NCBI RefSeq assembly: GCF_025660475.1
Contig: NZ_JAOUSF010000004.1
Span: forward strand, 248,001-312,000
Origin: Perspicuibacillus lycopersici
Lineage (GTDB): Bacteria > Bacillota > Bacilli > Bacillales > Caldibacillaceae
DNA: 64,000 bases
Direction: 5' to 3'
Each line of letters starts with the position of its first letter. Positions within the stretch are counted from its first letter, which is position 1. A program made the position numbers and the translations under genes. Below the pieces are notes generated by a model. The model saw only the letters and a list, made by a program, of their open reading frames with translations, did not search any database and was not told where the DNA came from. Positions 50,177 through 59,944 of this stretch are shown here, in pieces.

Positions 50177-50808
50177 ATACATCTTTCCTTTCATAAGAAT
50201 AGATATCTAATTCCATAACATCATATGAGGTATATACATCAAAGGCTACAATAATATAAAAAATAGGCAAATTTAGGTAATTGACTATCAATAGATATAT
50301 TCAAAAAGACGAGTTAAGTTACTACTCAAAATATGCAGCCATTCATAAGTGACCTGATTCAAATGTAAACTTTCGCATTTCTCACCTTTCAAAAATCTGT
50401 ATTTTTATTCAGAGAAATGGAAAGGAATCTAATCTGGAAAATAGTAAACATGGGAAGATGTCCGCAAGATTCATCTTTACTGAATAGAAATGTGGATGAT
50501 GCCAATTTTGATAATAAGAAAAATCTGTGGATATCATTTTCAAAAACTATCAATTAGCCTAAGCGATAACAAGGAGCATATCATCATATAAGCAAGTAAT
50601 CGAATCATAATGAATTGGAGAAAAGCCTCTAATTGGAAAAGAAGCATTACAGTAAAAAATGCTAGCATATTGCAAAGCAGGCTATTTGGCAATAGAAAAA
50701 AACATCGGTATGATTATAATGGTATTAGCATAGAAACTATTGCCTATCGTTTGAAGTGATAAACTCGCTGAGTAAAGCGTCGTAATGAAAACGAAAAGAG
50801 GAGTAAAG
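50177..50808. other. Long divergent intergenic region
   Basis: 632 bases between the coat-like gene (-) and the SEC-C gene (+). The only candidate site is CATATGAT on the minus strand (50227-50220), a sigma-E/K-like -10 about 45 bases before ATG 50176. Otherwise I see nothing. Confidence 0.4.
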
Positions 50809-51765
50809 ATGAACATTGGTAGAAACGACCCATGTCCATGCGGCAGTGGGAAAAAATACAAAAAATGCTGTATGAATAAAGATGTAACATTTGATCAGAC
50901 GCAGCCTAATAACGGGAAAACGGAAAGCTGGAGCTTGGAGAAGGTAGCACAACTAACAAGTGAAGAGATTTTTACAAAGCTTAATGAGCTAGGGCTGACA
51001 ATGGACGAGCAATCTTTTGTAAAAGCAATCATATCAAAAAAATCCGCGAAGGAATTATTTGATGAATGGGTAAAATCGTATCAGTTGAACGAAAGTACTA
51101 TTTCAGCTGAATTTGCCTTTTACGTTATTCGTGTGCTAGCAAAACGACTAGCACCTGACCATATTTTGGCAGAGATGCTTCACTCCATGATGCAAGATGG
51201 GTATCAATTATATGAAAACAAAGAGGAGGAAGCGGCATGTGAGCTTTGGTGGGAACTTTGGAACAAAACATTTGCATGGCTGACTCCTAGACAGGTTTCC
51301 TCTATCGAACAATTGGATGCCTTGACAGCTCCATTTATGGCACAAAGTTATTTTAATTGGGTGCAAGATTTTGAAATGGCATTATCTAGTTTAGGGCAAA
51401 AGGATCCTCGTTATTTAGAAATGGTATTTCAATTCACGACCGAATTTCGTAAACATTTTCCGGAATCAAACCCATCAGTGTTAATGAATATGGGAACTGC
51501 TGGAGCGGAAGCCTTATTTCAGCTAAATCAAGTAAAAGCTGGAGATACACTTTTTGAAGCATTATCAAAGGAGAAATATAAAGACGAAGAGATGACATGG
51601 ATATACGTTCGTTGGGGTGATGCCTATACCGAGTGGATGAATCCGAAAACAGCAGACCATCAGCGGGCACAAGCACTATACGAAAAAGCTTTAACATTTG
51701 TCAAAGATGCCAGCGACAAGCAATCAATAGTAGAACGTATTGAGGATCTAAAGACAGGCGCTTAA
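50809..51765 (+). CDS. SEC-C motif protein
   Basis: A 318-residue protein with an N-terminal SEC-C zinc motif: GRNDPCPCGSGKKYKKCC (Cys-X-Cys...Cys-Cys), as at the end of SecA, where it binds zinc and SecB or ribosomes. The rest is all-helical with TPR-like features toward the C-terminus (WGDAYTEWM, AQALYEKALTF). ATG 50809 follows AGAGGAG. Function unknown; probably a cytoplasmic scaffold. It has its own strong terminator. Confidence 0.82.
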   Translation: MNIGRNDPCPCGSGKKYKKCCMNKDVTFDQTQPNNGKTESWSLEKVAQLTSEEIFTKLNELGLTMDEQSFVKAIISKKSAKELFDEWVKSYQLNESTISAEFAFYVIRVLAKRLAPDHILAEMLHSMMQDGYQLYENKEEEAACELWWELWNKTFAWLTPRQVSSIEQLDALTAPFMAQSYFNWVQDFEMALSSLGQKDPRYLEMVFQFTTEFRKHFPESNPSVLMNMGTAGAEALFQLNQVKAGDTLFEALSKEKYKDEEMTWIYVRWGDAYTEWMNPKTADHQRAQALYEKALTFVKDASDKQSIVERIEDLKTGA

Positions 51766-51819
51766 CGCTTAAGTATTCATTTGTATAACATAGAAAATAT
51801 CAAAAAAATAATTTTTACG

Positions 51820-51864
51820 ACAGGAGAACATTCCATGCGCGAATATTTCTCCTGTTTTTTTTTT
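51820..51864 (+). terminator. Rho-independent terminator of the SEC-C gene
   Basis: ACAGGAGAA (51820-51828) pairs with TTCTCCTGT (51847-51855), with inner ATTC/GAAT pairs, then nine T. Confidence 0.93.
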
Positions 51865-52139
51865 ACATTGGCTAATTCTAAAGGATTGTTGTTATATTAT
51901 GAGATAAGTTTATTAAATGAAGCGCTATGCAAACGGAATACACAGATACTTCCATTCGTACGAATCGATGCTCGGTGTGTATCCTTCTGCAGTCTTCAGA
52001 CAAATGGCAACAATCTATACGAAAGCATTCCATTACTTTTAAAAAAATTTTCCCTCTGACATTCTCTTTTCTATGGGAGATACTTTATTATAGAGGGTAG
52101 AGAAAAAGTTAACTATCAATTGATACAAGGATGAGGCAT

Positions 52140-53399
52140 ATGGACATTATTCAGAAAAAGCTGGAAGGATATGGTGTAGAGTCAGATCTAGCAGTAACAC
52201 TTTCTGTTATCGGGATGATTATTTTTATTATGCTCGTTTGCGTAATTGCAAACTTTATCACGAAAAAAATTGTGATTCGGCTGATCACGCATTACGTCAA
52301 CCGTACGAAAGTAACATGGGATAATTATTTACTGAACCGTAAAGTATTTCATAAGCTCTCCCATATTGTACCAGCAATCATTATTTATCATTATGCACCA
52401 ACGTTCCCACAGTATCAGAATATCATTGAAAAGGGTGCGGCAATCTACATCATTATTGTTGCACTACTTGTGTTCAACAGCTTTTTAAACGCAATTGACG
52501 ATATTTACCGAACGTATGAAATTTCCAAGATCCGGCCGATTAAAGGATACATACAGGTGGTAAAAATTATTTTAATTATCATCGGTGGAATCATAATCAT
52601 TGCAAGTCTAATGGGACGGAGCCCATTCATTCTCTTAAGTGGAATCGGAGCATTATCCGCTGTATTTATGCTTGTATTTAAAGATTCCCTGTTAGGTTTA
52701 GTAGCGGGAATTCAATTGTCCTCCAATGACATGGTTCGAGTAGGCGATTGGATTGAAATGCCGAAATATGGGGCAGATGGAGATATAATCGATATTTCCT
52801 TAAACACCGTAAAGGTCCAAAATTGGGATAAAACCATTGTCACAATTCCAAGCTATGCACTTATTTCCGACTCCTTTAAAAATTGGCGAGGCATGCAAAG
52901 TGCTGGTGGTAGAAGAATTAAACGATCTTTATTCATCGATATGACGAGTATTTCATTTTGTTCTGATGCGATGATTGAAAAATATAAACATATTCATTAT
53001 CTCACCGATTATATTACCGTGAAGGAAAAGGAAATTGCTGAACATAATGAGAATATTAATAAACAAAATCGGGTCAACGGAAGGGCTATGACTAATATCG
53101 GTGTTTTTCGAGCATATATTCAGCACTACCTGCAAAATCACCCAGGTATTCATAAAGAGATGACATTGCTTGTTAGACAGCTAGAGCCTGGGGCTAATGG
53201 TTTGCCACTCGAAATATATGCGTTTACGAATAATACGCAATGGGACGTGTATGAATCCATTCAATCGGATATTTTTGACCATCTATTTGCTGTAGCTTCG
53301 GAATTTGGCTTGCGAATTTTCCAAAATCCAACTGGTCATGATTTACGGCTGCTGAGAGATGGAGAGGAAACTGTAAAAGAAAGCGAAGGTAGTAATTAA
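52140..53399 (+). CDS. MscS-family mechanosensitive channel (YbdG-like)
   Basis: The 419-residue protein has five N-terminal helices, then the MscS pore and beta domain: GRSPFILLSGIGALSAVFML, FKDSLLGLVAGIQLSSNDMV, RVGDWIEMPKYGADGDIIDI, and VTIPSYALISDSFKNWRGMQ. Length and the IPSY motif match YbdG-type (MscM) channels, which release solutes on hypo-osmotic shock. ATG 52140 follows AAGGATGAGG. It stands alone and converges on a strong terminator. Confidence 0.9.
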   Translation: MDIIQKKLEGYGVESDLAVTLSVIGMIIFIMLVCVIANFITKKIVIRLITHYVNRTKVTWDNYLLNRKVFHKLSHIVPAIIIYHYAPTFPQYQNIIEKGAAIYIIIVALLVFNSFLNAIDDIYRTYEISKIRPIKGYIQVVKIILIIIGGIIIIASLMGRSPFILLSGIGALSAVFMLVFKDSLLGLVAGIQLSSNDMVRVGDWIEMPKYGADGDIIDISLNTVKVQNWDKTIVTIPSYALISDSFKNWRGMQSAGGRRIKRSLFIDMTSISFCSDAMIEKYKHIHYLTDYITVKEKEIAEHNENINKQNRVNGRAMTNIGVFRAYIQHYLQNHPGIHKEMTLLVRQLEPGANGLPLEIYAFTNNTQWDVYESIQSDIFDHLFAVASEFGLRIFQNPTGHDLRLLRDGEETVKESEGSN

Positions 53400-53525
53400 G
53401 GCTGCTTACTAGCGCTTGATGAATTATAAGAATAAGTGTTAGAAAATACTCCATTATTACTTGAGCAGTGACAGTAATTAGAGAATTTAACAGGCAAATC
53501 AAATAATAGTTGCCGTGAAAAACCA

Positions 53526-53559
53526 CTCTACCCTTGTTCCATTTCGTACAAGGGTAGAG
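53526..53559. terminator. Strong bidirectional terminator
   Basis: CTCTACCCTTGT (53526-53537) pairs perfectly with ACAAGGGTAGAG (53548-53559) between convergent genes. Confidence 0.9.
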
Positions 53560-53590
53560 AAACGTAGCAAAAATATTCATTTCAAATCAA

Positions 53591-55624
53591 TTATACGTTA
53601 AGATCATTTTTTTCCATCCAACGAAAATTTTGTTCCGACAATAATTCTGTATTTTCGAATGATGGGTCTGCTTTTTTAGCAAACCGTTTTTTCCGAAATC
53701 TATGCAATACCCCAATTCTGCTTTGCTGAACGTCTGTTATTCCTTTAATTATTAACTGCATCGCGAAGATTGCGAGAATAAATGCAACAAGTACTAATAA
53801 ATACCAATACTGACCAGTTCTCATTGACATTCTACCTATTGCCCCTATTAAGCCAGACCATTCATATGTTACCGAAACAGGCGCAGAATCAAAACCTATG
53901 ATTAGCTTTGTCCCACCAAAATAGAGATCAAATATTCCCAGATGAATAAATATCAATAATACTTGAATAAATTGCTGTCCAAATAATATGGACATTTTCG
54001 GACTTATTTGTGGCAATATGTATCGGGAAAAGAGATAAAACTTACTACATCCAACCGTTTTAGCAGATAAAATATATTCTTGCGCTGTAACATTCTTAAT
54101 ATCCTTTCCAATTAACACAGTAGTTAATGGCAGAACAAATAAAGTTAAAATGAGAATCTCAATTAAAATTCGCTCAGTTAAGGAAAACGAAAATTCATGT
54201 CCATGTGATACTAAAATCGGTGCCAAAAGGACATAAGCAATAACACTTAAAGGCACAAAATGCAAGGAATCTACTAATTTTTCAAACCATCGTTGCCATC
54301 TTTGATTGAAATAAAATGCGAAAAGCATACCGAAAATCAATCCACCTACTACCCGTAAACATGCGATAGCTAATCCAAAAAATAATGTATACTTAGCTCC
54401 CACCACTATTTGATCGAAAATGCTATTCCCGTAGCGATCCGATCCAAATAAAAATGGTTCTGTTGGAGCATGAGGTGGTGTAGAAAGTAATGTTATACCA
54501 TCTTCCTCGTAAAGGAGCATCACTTGATCTACTTGGCTATCAGTAGCTAAAGAATAAATAAAGCTGTAGCCTATCGTTAAAATAAAGAATAAACTACCGA
54601 TAATGATTTTTATGTTTTTTAAATATGGTATTAGCGATCGGAAACCATTTCGAAGCCCCCGTAGGAAGCCATTGTTTTTGATTCGTAGCTTTTTCATTGT
54701 GAAAAGGATATCATCCTTCCATATTTTTAGCCTCTTGGAAAGGGAAATTTTATTCCGTCGTTCGATTTTATCCATTGAATTTTCTGTTGTATCCTCCAAC
54801 CAGTAATCCAAAATTTGGAAAATAACATAAAACGGTGTGAAGATAAGAAGTAGTGATGTGAAAATCGTTATTGGAGTGAAGCTTTCTAGCAAATAATTGT
54901 ATATACCATGGATATTAAAAATATATTCAATTATATATTGGCTAGATAAAGTTCCCCAAATAATGACTTTCATCCTTTGCGATAATCCAGGCATAATATT
55001 CCGGAAAATATGCTGTAATAAAATTTTCAAAGTCCCGATTCCTTTCCCTTTTAAGAAAAGGACGTAATTTTTGATAGATTCTTCTTCAATTAAAAGGAGC
55101 AAGATTTTTAGAAACGAAATTGCTGGTAAAATTGCCAATGTTACGATAGGTGCAAAATATACGGGTTCCTTAAATCCAGCCACTCGAAACAAATCCACTC
55201 CCGTTTTTTGAAAAATAAAAACAGAAAGTGCCTGAAGTAGTGTTGCAATTAATAAATCTGGAATGGATTCAAGGAAATCAAGTATTGATTTAATAATTGG
55301 GGCACGCCGATTAAAATACTTAAATAAAATAGCTAAAAGAAATGCGATAATAAATCCGAAAAAAATAGCCCCAAAAAGAATTTTCATCGAATAGATGAAA
55401 GGCTCGAAAAGGACCGAAAAGATCGGAAATCCCTTAGTTGAAGCATAGGAGGTATATACCCATGAATCCGGATTTGCAAGGGAGGCGATAAAAGAAAAAA
55501 GCTGAACAAAATAATTCGCTCCATTAGTAATTTGTATGGAGGTTATGTATTCGGGAAACACGCTAATACATAGGATCCCGATTACACCAAAAAAGTAGAA
55601 AAGGATGCTTTTAATAAATTTCAT
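53591..55624 (-). CDS. Fused DppB-DppC-type peptide ABC permease
   Basis: The 677-residue protein carries two permease domains in one chain. The first (about 1-280) is DppB/OppB-like with an EAA loop in FLKGKGIGTLKILLQHIFRN. The second (about 340-640) is DppC/OppC-like: PFLFGSDRYGNSIFDQIVVG, then ILSAKTVGCSKFYLFSRYIL (EAA loop). Such transporters import peptides or nickel, but the two domains are normally separate proteins, and no ATPase or binding-protein gene is adjacent. AGGAGGAAG precedes the ATG. The orphan fusion must work with subunits encoded elsewhere. Confidence 0.85.
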   Translation of the reverse strand: MKFIKSILFYFFGVIGILCISVFPEYITSIQITNGANYFVQLFSFIASLANPDSWVYTSYASTKGFPIFSVLFEPFIYSMKILFGAIFFGFIIAFLLAILFKYFNRRAPIIKSILDFLESIPDLLIATLLQALSVFIFQKTGVDLFRVAGFKEPVYFAPIVTLAILPAISFLKILLLLIEEESIKNYVLFLKGKGIGTLKILLQHIFRNIMPGLSQRMKVIIWGTLSSQYIIEYIFNIHGIYNYLLESFTPITIFTSLLLIFTPFYVIFQILDYWLEDTTENSMDKIERRNKISLSKRLKIWKDDILFTMKKLRIKNNGFLRGLRNGFRSLIPYLKNIKIIIGSLFFILTIGYSFIYSLATDSQVDQVMLLYEEDGITLLSTPPHAPTEPFLFGSDRYGNSIFDQIVVGAKYTLFFGLAIACLRVVGGLIFGMLFAFYFNQRWQRWFEKLVDSLHFVPLSVIAYVLLAPILVSHGHEFSFSLTERILIEILILTLFVLPLTTVLIGKDIKNVTAQEYILSAKTVGCSKFYLFSRYILPQISPKMSILFGQQFIQVLLIFIHLGIFDLYFGGTKLIIGFDSAPVSVTYEWSGLIGAIGRMSMRTGQYWYLLVLVAFILAIFAMQLIIKGITDVQQSRIGVLHRFRKKRFAKKADPSFENTELLSEQNFRWMEKNDLNV

Positions 55625-55815
55625 TTCTTCCTCCTATTTTTTTAGTAAATAGATTGTATTTTTTATTATATCAGAAAACAATGTATATTAATATATAAGT
55701 AGGAATGGATACCGAAGATAAATGAACAGGAATCGTGTTTGTTCATAATGGTAATATTTTTTCACTTATTCTATTATTAAATTAGACAGTTACTTGAGTT
55801 ATTTAAACAGTTTTT

Positions 55816-55829
55816 TGTAAGCGCTTAAA
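55816..55829. promoter_or_regulatory. cre (CcpA) site upstream of the SDR gene
   Basis: TGTAAGCGCTTAAA matches the cre consensus TGWAARCGYTWNCW at 13 of 14 positions. It lies 50 bases before the ATG, so the dehydrogenase is probably under carbon catabolite control. Confidence 0.75.
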
Positions 55830-55878
55830 CTGACTGAGTGATTCTTAACTGTTATAAAAATTTTTAGGAGGTAATGAT

Positions 55879-56625
55879 ATGAATAAAGTGGTCTTAATTA
55901 CTGGTGCAGCAACAGGTCTTGGTAGAGCGACAGCATTAAAGCTAGCTGCGCAAGGATATCGTTTAAGTTTAGTAGATTACAATGAAAAGGATGGCCAAGC
56001 AACCGCAGAAGAAGCAAAAATGCTTGGGGCAGAAGTGATTTTTGTTAAAGCAAATGTAGCGAGTGAGGCTGATGTGAAACATTATGTTGCACAAACGGTG
56101 GCATCCTTTGGGACAATTGATTATTTCCATAATAATGCCGGGATAATGCTTCCTTTCCGATTGCTACATGAATATTCAAGTGAGGAATATGATCGGTTAA
56201 TGAATATCAACCTTAAAGGAGCATTTCTCGGAATCAAATATGTAATTCCTGTAATGATAGAAAATGGAGGTGGCGTGATCATCAACACTGTTTCATCGAA
56301 CTCCTTTAAACCAACGGCCTTCAATGGAATTTATGCTGCCTCCAAGCATGCATTAGCAGGCTTAACGAAATCAATCGGCCAGGACTATCAAGATTTGAAT
56401 ATTTTTGCGGTTGGTGTTGCACCGAATACAATGCAAACGAATATTTCGGCACAGGCGATTTCAACCTATACAGAGGAAATCGGAGCGAAAATAGCAGCGA
56501 CAACTGCTCCCAATATTCCAGCAACCGCGGAAGAGATTGCGGACGTTGTTATTTTTGCAATGAATGGAGCAAAAACATTAAATGGCTCAATTGTAAATTG
56601 TGCTGGCGGACAAATATATATTTAA
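55879..56625 (+). CDS. Classical short-chain dehydrogenase/reductase
   Basis: The 248-residue SDR has TGAATGLGRATALK (cofactor), NNAGIMLPF, the catalytic Ser in NTVSSNSFKP, and Tyr-X3-Lys in YAASKHALAG. The end ALNGS-type loop reads TLNGSIVNCAGGQIYI. Asp in LVDYNEKDG after beta-2 suggests NAD(H). Substrate unknown. TAGGAGG precedes the ATG, a cre site lies 50 bases upstream and a terminator follows. Confidence 0.9.
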   Translation: MNKVVLITGAATGLGRATALKLAAQGYRLSLVDYNEKDGQATAEEAKMLGAEVIFVKANVASEADVKHYVAQTVASFGTIDYFHNNAGIMLPFRLLHEYSSEEYDRLMNINLKGAFLGIKYVIPVMIENGGGVIINTVSSNSFKPTAFNGIYAASKHALAGLTKSIGQDYQDLNIFAVGVAPNTMQTNISAQAISTYTEEIGAKIAATTAPNIPATAEEIADVVIFAMNGAKTLNGSIVNCAGGQIYI

Positions 56626-56658
56626 CTTTTTATGAGGGATATACAGGTAATGGTGGAG

Positions 56659-56686
56659 GATCTGGTCGTTGTGGCCAGGTCTTTTT
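56659..56686 (+). terminator. Rho-independent terminator of the SDR gene
   Basis: GATCTGG (56659-56665) pairs with CCAGGTC (56675-56681), then five T. Confidence 0.8.
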
Positions 56687-56840
56687 CTGTACAGGAGCTT
56701 TCTCGGAAACTGTACGAAGCAGGATTATTATTGATCAGTGCTCATTCACACAAGCATCGAATAGCTTTTGGTTCAATGGTTAGTACAGAATTTTGTTTAT
56801 CTGGTGTATCGAGAGGAATTCGTGACTATTTTGAAGCACA

Positions 56841-57870
56841 GAATCCTATTGATGCAGCTCATCAAAAGGAAAACGAGCAGATTTTTAGCTAAGAATCCTA
56901 TTGAGACAACTCATCAAAAGGAAATGTAGCAGATTTGAATAGCAGAATCCTATTGATACAACCAATCAAAAGGAAAACGAGCAGATTTTTAGCTAAGAAT
57001 CCTATTGATACAGTTAATCAAAAGGAAATCGGTTTGATTTGAAGCTAAGAATCCTATTGAGACAACTCATCAAAAGGAAAACGAGCAGATTTTTATCTAA
57101 GAATCCTATTGAGACAGTTAATCAAAAGGAAATCGGGTCGATTTTTAGCTAAAAATCCTATTGATGCAACCAATCAAAAGGAAATTGGGTCGATTTGAAG
57201 CTAAGAATCCTATTGAGACAACTCATCAAAAGGAAAACGAGCAGATTTTTAGCTAAGAATCCTATTGAGACAACTCATCAAAAGGAAATGTAGCAGATTT
57301 GAATAGCAGAATCCAATTGATACAACCAATCAAAAGGAAAACGAGCAGATTTTTAGCTAAGAATCCTATTGATGCAGCTCATCAAAAGGAAAACGAGCAG
57401 ATTTTTAGCTAAGAATCCTATTGAGACAACTCATCAAAAGGAAATATAGCAGATTTGAAGAGTAAAATCCTATTGAGAAAACTCATCAAAAGGAAAACGA
57501 GCAGATTTTTAGCTAATAATCCTATTGATGCAGCTCATCAAAAGGAAAACGAGCAGATTTTTAGCTAAGAATCCTATTGAGACAACTCATCAAAAGGAAA
57601 TATAGCAGATTTGAAGAGTAAAATCCTATTGAGAAAACTCATCAAAAGGAAAACGAGCAGATTTTTAGTTAAGAATCCTATTGATGCAGCTCATCAAAAG
57701 GAAATGTAGCAAATTTGAATAGCAGAATCCTATTGATACAGCTCATCAAAAGGAAATGTAGCAGATTTGAAGAGTAGAATCCTATTGAGAAAACTCATCA
57801 AAAGGAAAACGATCCGATTTGAAGCACAAAATCCTAATGAGACAACCAATCAAAGGAAATTTACGCCTTT
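56841..57870. repeat. Array 2: 52-bp palindromic tandem repeats
   Basis: CCTATTGA or a close variant recurs at 56845 + 52k for k = 0 to 19, ending at 57833: 20 units with no indel over 1,040 bases. Each unit has the dyad TCCTATTGAGACAACTCA then TCAAAAGGA, and a linker (AAACGAGCAGATTTTTAGCT or AATGTAGCAGATTTGAATAG). Linkers come in a few types that recur in blocks, pointing to copying of multi-unit segments. It fills the gap between the convergent SDR and hmp genes. It has no ORF or spacer diversity. Confidence 0.97.
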
Positions 57871-57949
57871 TAAAGGGATTATGTAGTAGCTGATTTTAAA
57901 AACCCACTCTTCAAGAAAATGACCACCAAATAGATTTAAAAAAGTAGCT

Positions 57950-57982
57950 AAAAAAATCCCAGTCTCCTATAGGTACTGGGAT
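57950..57982 (-). terminator. Rho-independent terminator of hmp
   Basis: On the minus strand ATCCCAGT pairs with ACTGGGAT (57975-57982 with 57956-57963), followed by seven T. Confidence 0.9.
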
Positions 57983-58001
57983 CATCAAATAATTCAATCT
58001 A

Positions 58002-59201
58002 TTATTCTGTCAATGCGCTTGCAGGACCAAAGAATTCGAAATGAATGTTTCCTGCTGGAACTCCCCATTCTATTAAAGAACGATACATCATTTTCATGAA
58101 TGGAACAGGTCCACAGAAATAGAAGTCTGCTTGGTTCGTTGCGACAATTTTTTGTAGCCAATCAAGCTCGATAAAGCCTTCCTTGTCAAAATTCATAGCT
58201 GCACGATCCGTGTCCGTTGGATTTGAATAGGCAACAAAGTTTTTAACATTAGCATGCGTAGCTACTATTCTAGCAACCTCGTTCTTCAAAGCGTGGACTT
58301 GTGAGTTTAATGCACCGTGAACAAACAATACTTCGCGATCTGGTTGTTGTTCTAAAAGTGTGTGGAGCATACTTACCATCGGTGTTAAACCTACGCCACC
58401 ACTAATGAGCACAGCAGGTGCTGTTTTCGCTTCTAGCACAAAATCACCAGCAGGAGCACTAACTAAAACTACATCGCCTTCTGATACTTCTTGATGTAAA
58501 TATGTAGAAACGACACCATGATCTTCACGTTTTACGCTAATACGATAATAATCTTTTCCTGGTGCATCAGATAAACTATAGTGGCGAATATGTGTATACT
58601 CATCCGTCTCTGGTTTTACTTTAACTGTTAGATACTGACCAGCCTGATAGGAAGCAATTGCGTTGCCGTCTTCTGGTTTTAAGTAAAAGGAAGTAATCAC
58701 ATCACTTTCTTTTACTTTCCGGTCGACAATAAATTTTCTAAAGCCTTCCCAACCACCTGGTTGCTCCTTCGCCTCCCGATACATTTCTTTTTCAATGCCG
58801 ATAAATGCGTCTGCAATGACACCATATGCCTCTGCCCAAGCATTAATGATATCATCTGTTGCAGCATCCCCTAATACATCTTTAATTGCCTTCAATAAAT
58901 TTTCACCAACAATCGGGTAATGCTCTGGTAAAATTCCTAATGCACGATGTTTTTGGCCAATTTGTTTTACTACTGGAATGATAGCCTCTAAATTGTCAAT
59001 ATGCGCAGCTGCAGCATAAACAGCGTTTGCTAATGCTGTTTGTTGACGTCCTTGTCTTTGATTTGCGTGATTAAATATATTCAATAATTCTGGGTGATTT
59101 TGGAACATCATTTGATAGAAGTGTGTAGTAATATCTTTTCCGTGTTTTTCAAGTACTGGTACTGTGCTTTTAATGATCTCAATTGTTTTAGTATTTAGCA
59201 T
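58002..59201 (-). CDS. hmp: Flavohaemoglobin Hmp (nitric oxide dioxygenase)
   Basis: Converts nitric oxide and oxygen to nitrate using NAD(P)H, protecting from nitrosative stress. The 399-residue product has a globin domain (1-137; LNIFNHANQRQGRQQTALAN, proximal His in QIGQKHRALGILPEHYPIVG), an FAD domain (HIRHYSLSDAPGKDYYRISV) and an NAD domain (APAVLISGGVGLTPMVSML, FYFCGPVPFMKMMYRSL). Length matches Hmp. AGAGGAG precedes the ATG. It is divergent from nsrR, and two NsrR-type dyads lie between. Confidence 0.96.
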   Translation of the reverse strand: MLNTKTIEIIKSTVPVLEKHGKDITTHFYQMMFQNHPELLNIFNHANQRQGRQQTALANAVYAAAAHIDNLEAIIPVVKQIGQKHRALGILPEHYPIVGENLLKAIKDVLGDAATDDIINAWAEAYGVIADAFIGIEKEMYREAKEQPGGWEGFRKFIVDRKVKESDVITSFYLKPEDGNAIASYQAGQYLTVKVKPETDEYTHIRHYSLSDAPGKDYYRISVKREDHGVVSTYLHQEVSEGDVVLVSAPAGDFVLEAKTAPAVLISGGVGLTPMVSMLHTLLEQQPDREVLFVHGALNSQVHALKNEVARIVATHANVKNFVAYSNPTDTDRAAMNFDKEGFIELDWLQKIVATNQADFYFCGPVPFMKMMYRSLIEWGVPAGNIHFEFFGPASALTE

Positions 59202-59219
59202 GTTAAATGAACTCCTCTT

Positions 59220-59248
59220 ATAAACATATATTTAAAATACATGTTTAT
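59220..59248. promoter_or_regulatory. NsrR-type operator 1 (hmp-proximal)
   Basis: AAACAT-ATATTTAAAATAC-ATGTTT (59222-59246) is a near-perfect dyad, of the ATGTATTTTAAATACAT type bound by Bacillus NsrR. It starts about 20 bases before the hmp ATG, where it would block transcription. Confidence 0.8.
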
Positions 59249-59268
59249 AATATAACGATAGTGTTAAT

Positions 59269-59295
59269 AAAAGATACCTTTTAAATACATCTTTT
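59269..59295. promoter_or_regulatory. NsrR-type operator 2
   Basis: AAAAGAT-ACCTTTTAAATAC-ATCTTTT (59269-59295) is a second dyad of the same kind, centred about 48 bases from the first and nearer to nsrR. Confidence 0.8.
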
Positions 59296-59372
59296 GAAAA
59301 GTTGTCACAATTAACGGGGGTGAGCTTCCATGGTATAATAAAAAAAAAAGGCTTAATAAGGGGTCACAACAA

Positions 59373-59816
59373 ATGAGGTTAACGAATTATACAGATTATT
59401 CTTTGCGAGTACTTATGTATTTAGCAATTAAAAAGGATGGGGAATTAAGTACGATTTTAGAAATTGCCGAATCCTATAATATATCAAAAAACCATTTAAT
59501 GAAAATCATTCATCAACTCGGACAGCTCGGGTATATTGAAACAATCCGTGGAAGGAATGGTGGGATAAAACTAGCGAAACACCCGAAAGATATTAATATT
59601 GGAGAAGTAGTTTCGAAAACAGAAGAGGACTTTCACATTGTCAATTGCTTTAAAGAAGGTGGGAATTACTGCGCGATTTCTCCTGCCTGCAAGCTAAAGC
59701 ATGCGCTCAATGAAGCATTACAAGCATTCCTTAATGTTTTATATGGATATACATTAGAAGAACTAGTTACAAATAAAAATGAATTAAATTTATTGTTTCG
59801 TTTAAGTCAGAATTAA
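59373..59816 (+). CDS. nsrR: Rrf2-family NO-sensing repressor NsrR
   Basis: The 147-residue Rrf2 protein has MRLTNYTDYSLRVLMYLAIK, the winged helix ISKNHLMKIIHQLGQLGYIE followed by TIRGRNGGIKLA, and three cluster Cys in CFKEGGNYCAISPACKLK (the Cys-X7-Cys-X5-Cys spacing of NsrR). It should repress hmp until nitric oxide damages its iron-sulfur cluster. The gene is divergent from hmp with two dyads in between, and has its own terminator. AAGGGG precedes the ATG. Confidence 0.94.
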   Translation: MRLTNYTDYSLRVLMYLAIKKDGELSTILEIAESYNISKNHLMKIIHQLGQLGYIETIRGRNGGIKLAKHPKDINIGEVVSKTEEDFHIVNCFKEGGNYCAISPACKLKHALNEALQAFLNVLYGYTLEELVTNKNELNLLFRLSQN

Positions 59817-59838
59817 TATTAATAATTTGAAAGTATAT

Positions 59839-59887
59839 TACACCGTAAAAATTAGTATGAACACTAATGATTACGGTGTATTTTTTT
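59839..59887 (+). terminator. Rho-independent terminator of nsrR
   Basis: TACACCGTAA (59839-59848) pairs perfectly with TTACGGTGTA (59871-59880), with inner ATTAGT/ACTAAT, followed by seven T. Confidence 0.95.
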
Positions 59888-59944
59888 GCACGCAACACCG
59901 TTCCTAAAAGGTTTATACGATGAAATTTCCACATTTCTGTCGAA

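Noticed and set aside
51781-52059. 92-codon ORF after the SEC-C gene
   Set aside because: It runs through a strong terminator (51820-51864) and has no ribosome-binding site.
56632-56892. 86-codon ORF after the SDR gene
   Set aside because: It crosses the SDR terminator and enters repeat array 2; no ribosome-binding site.
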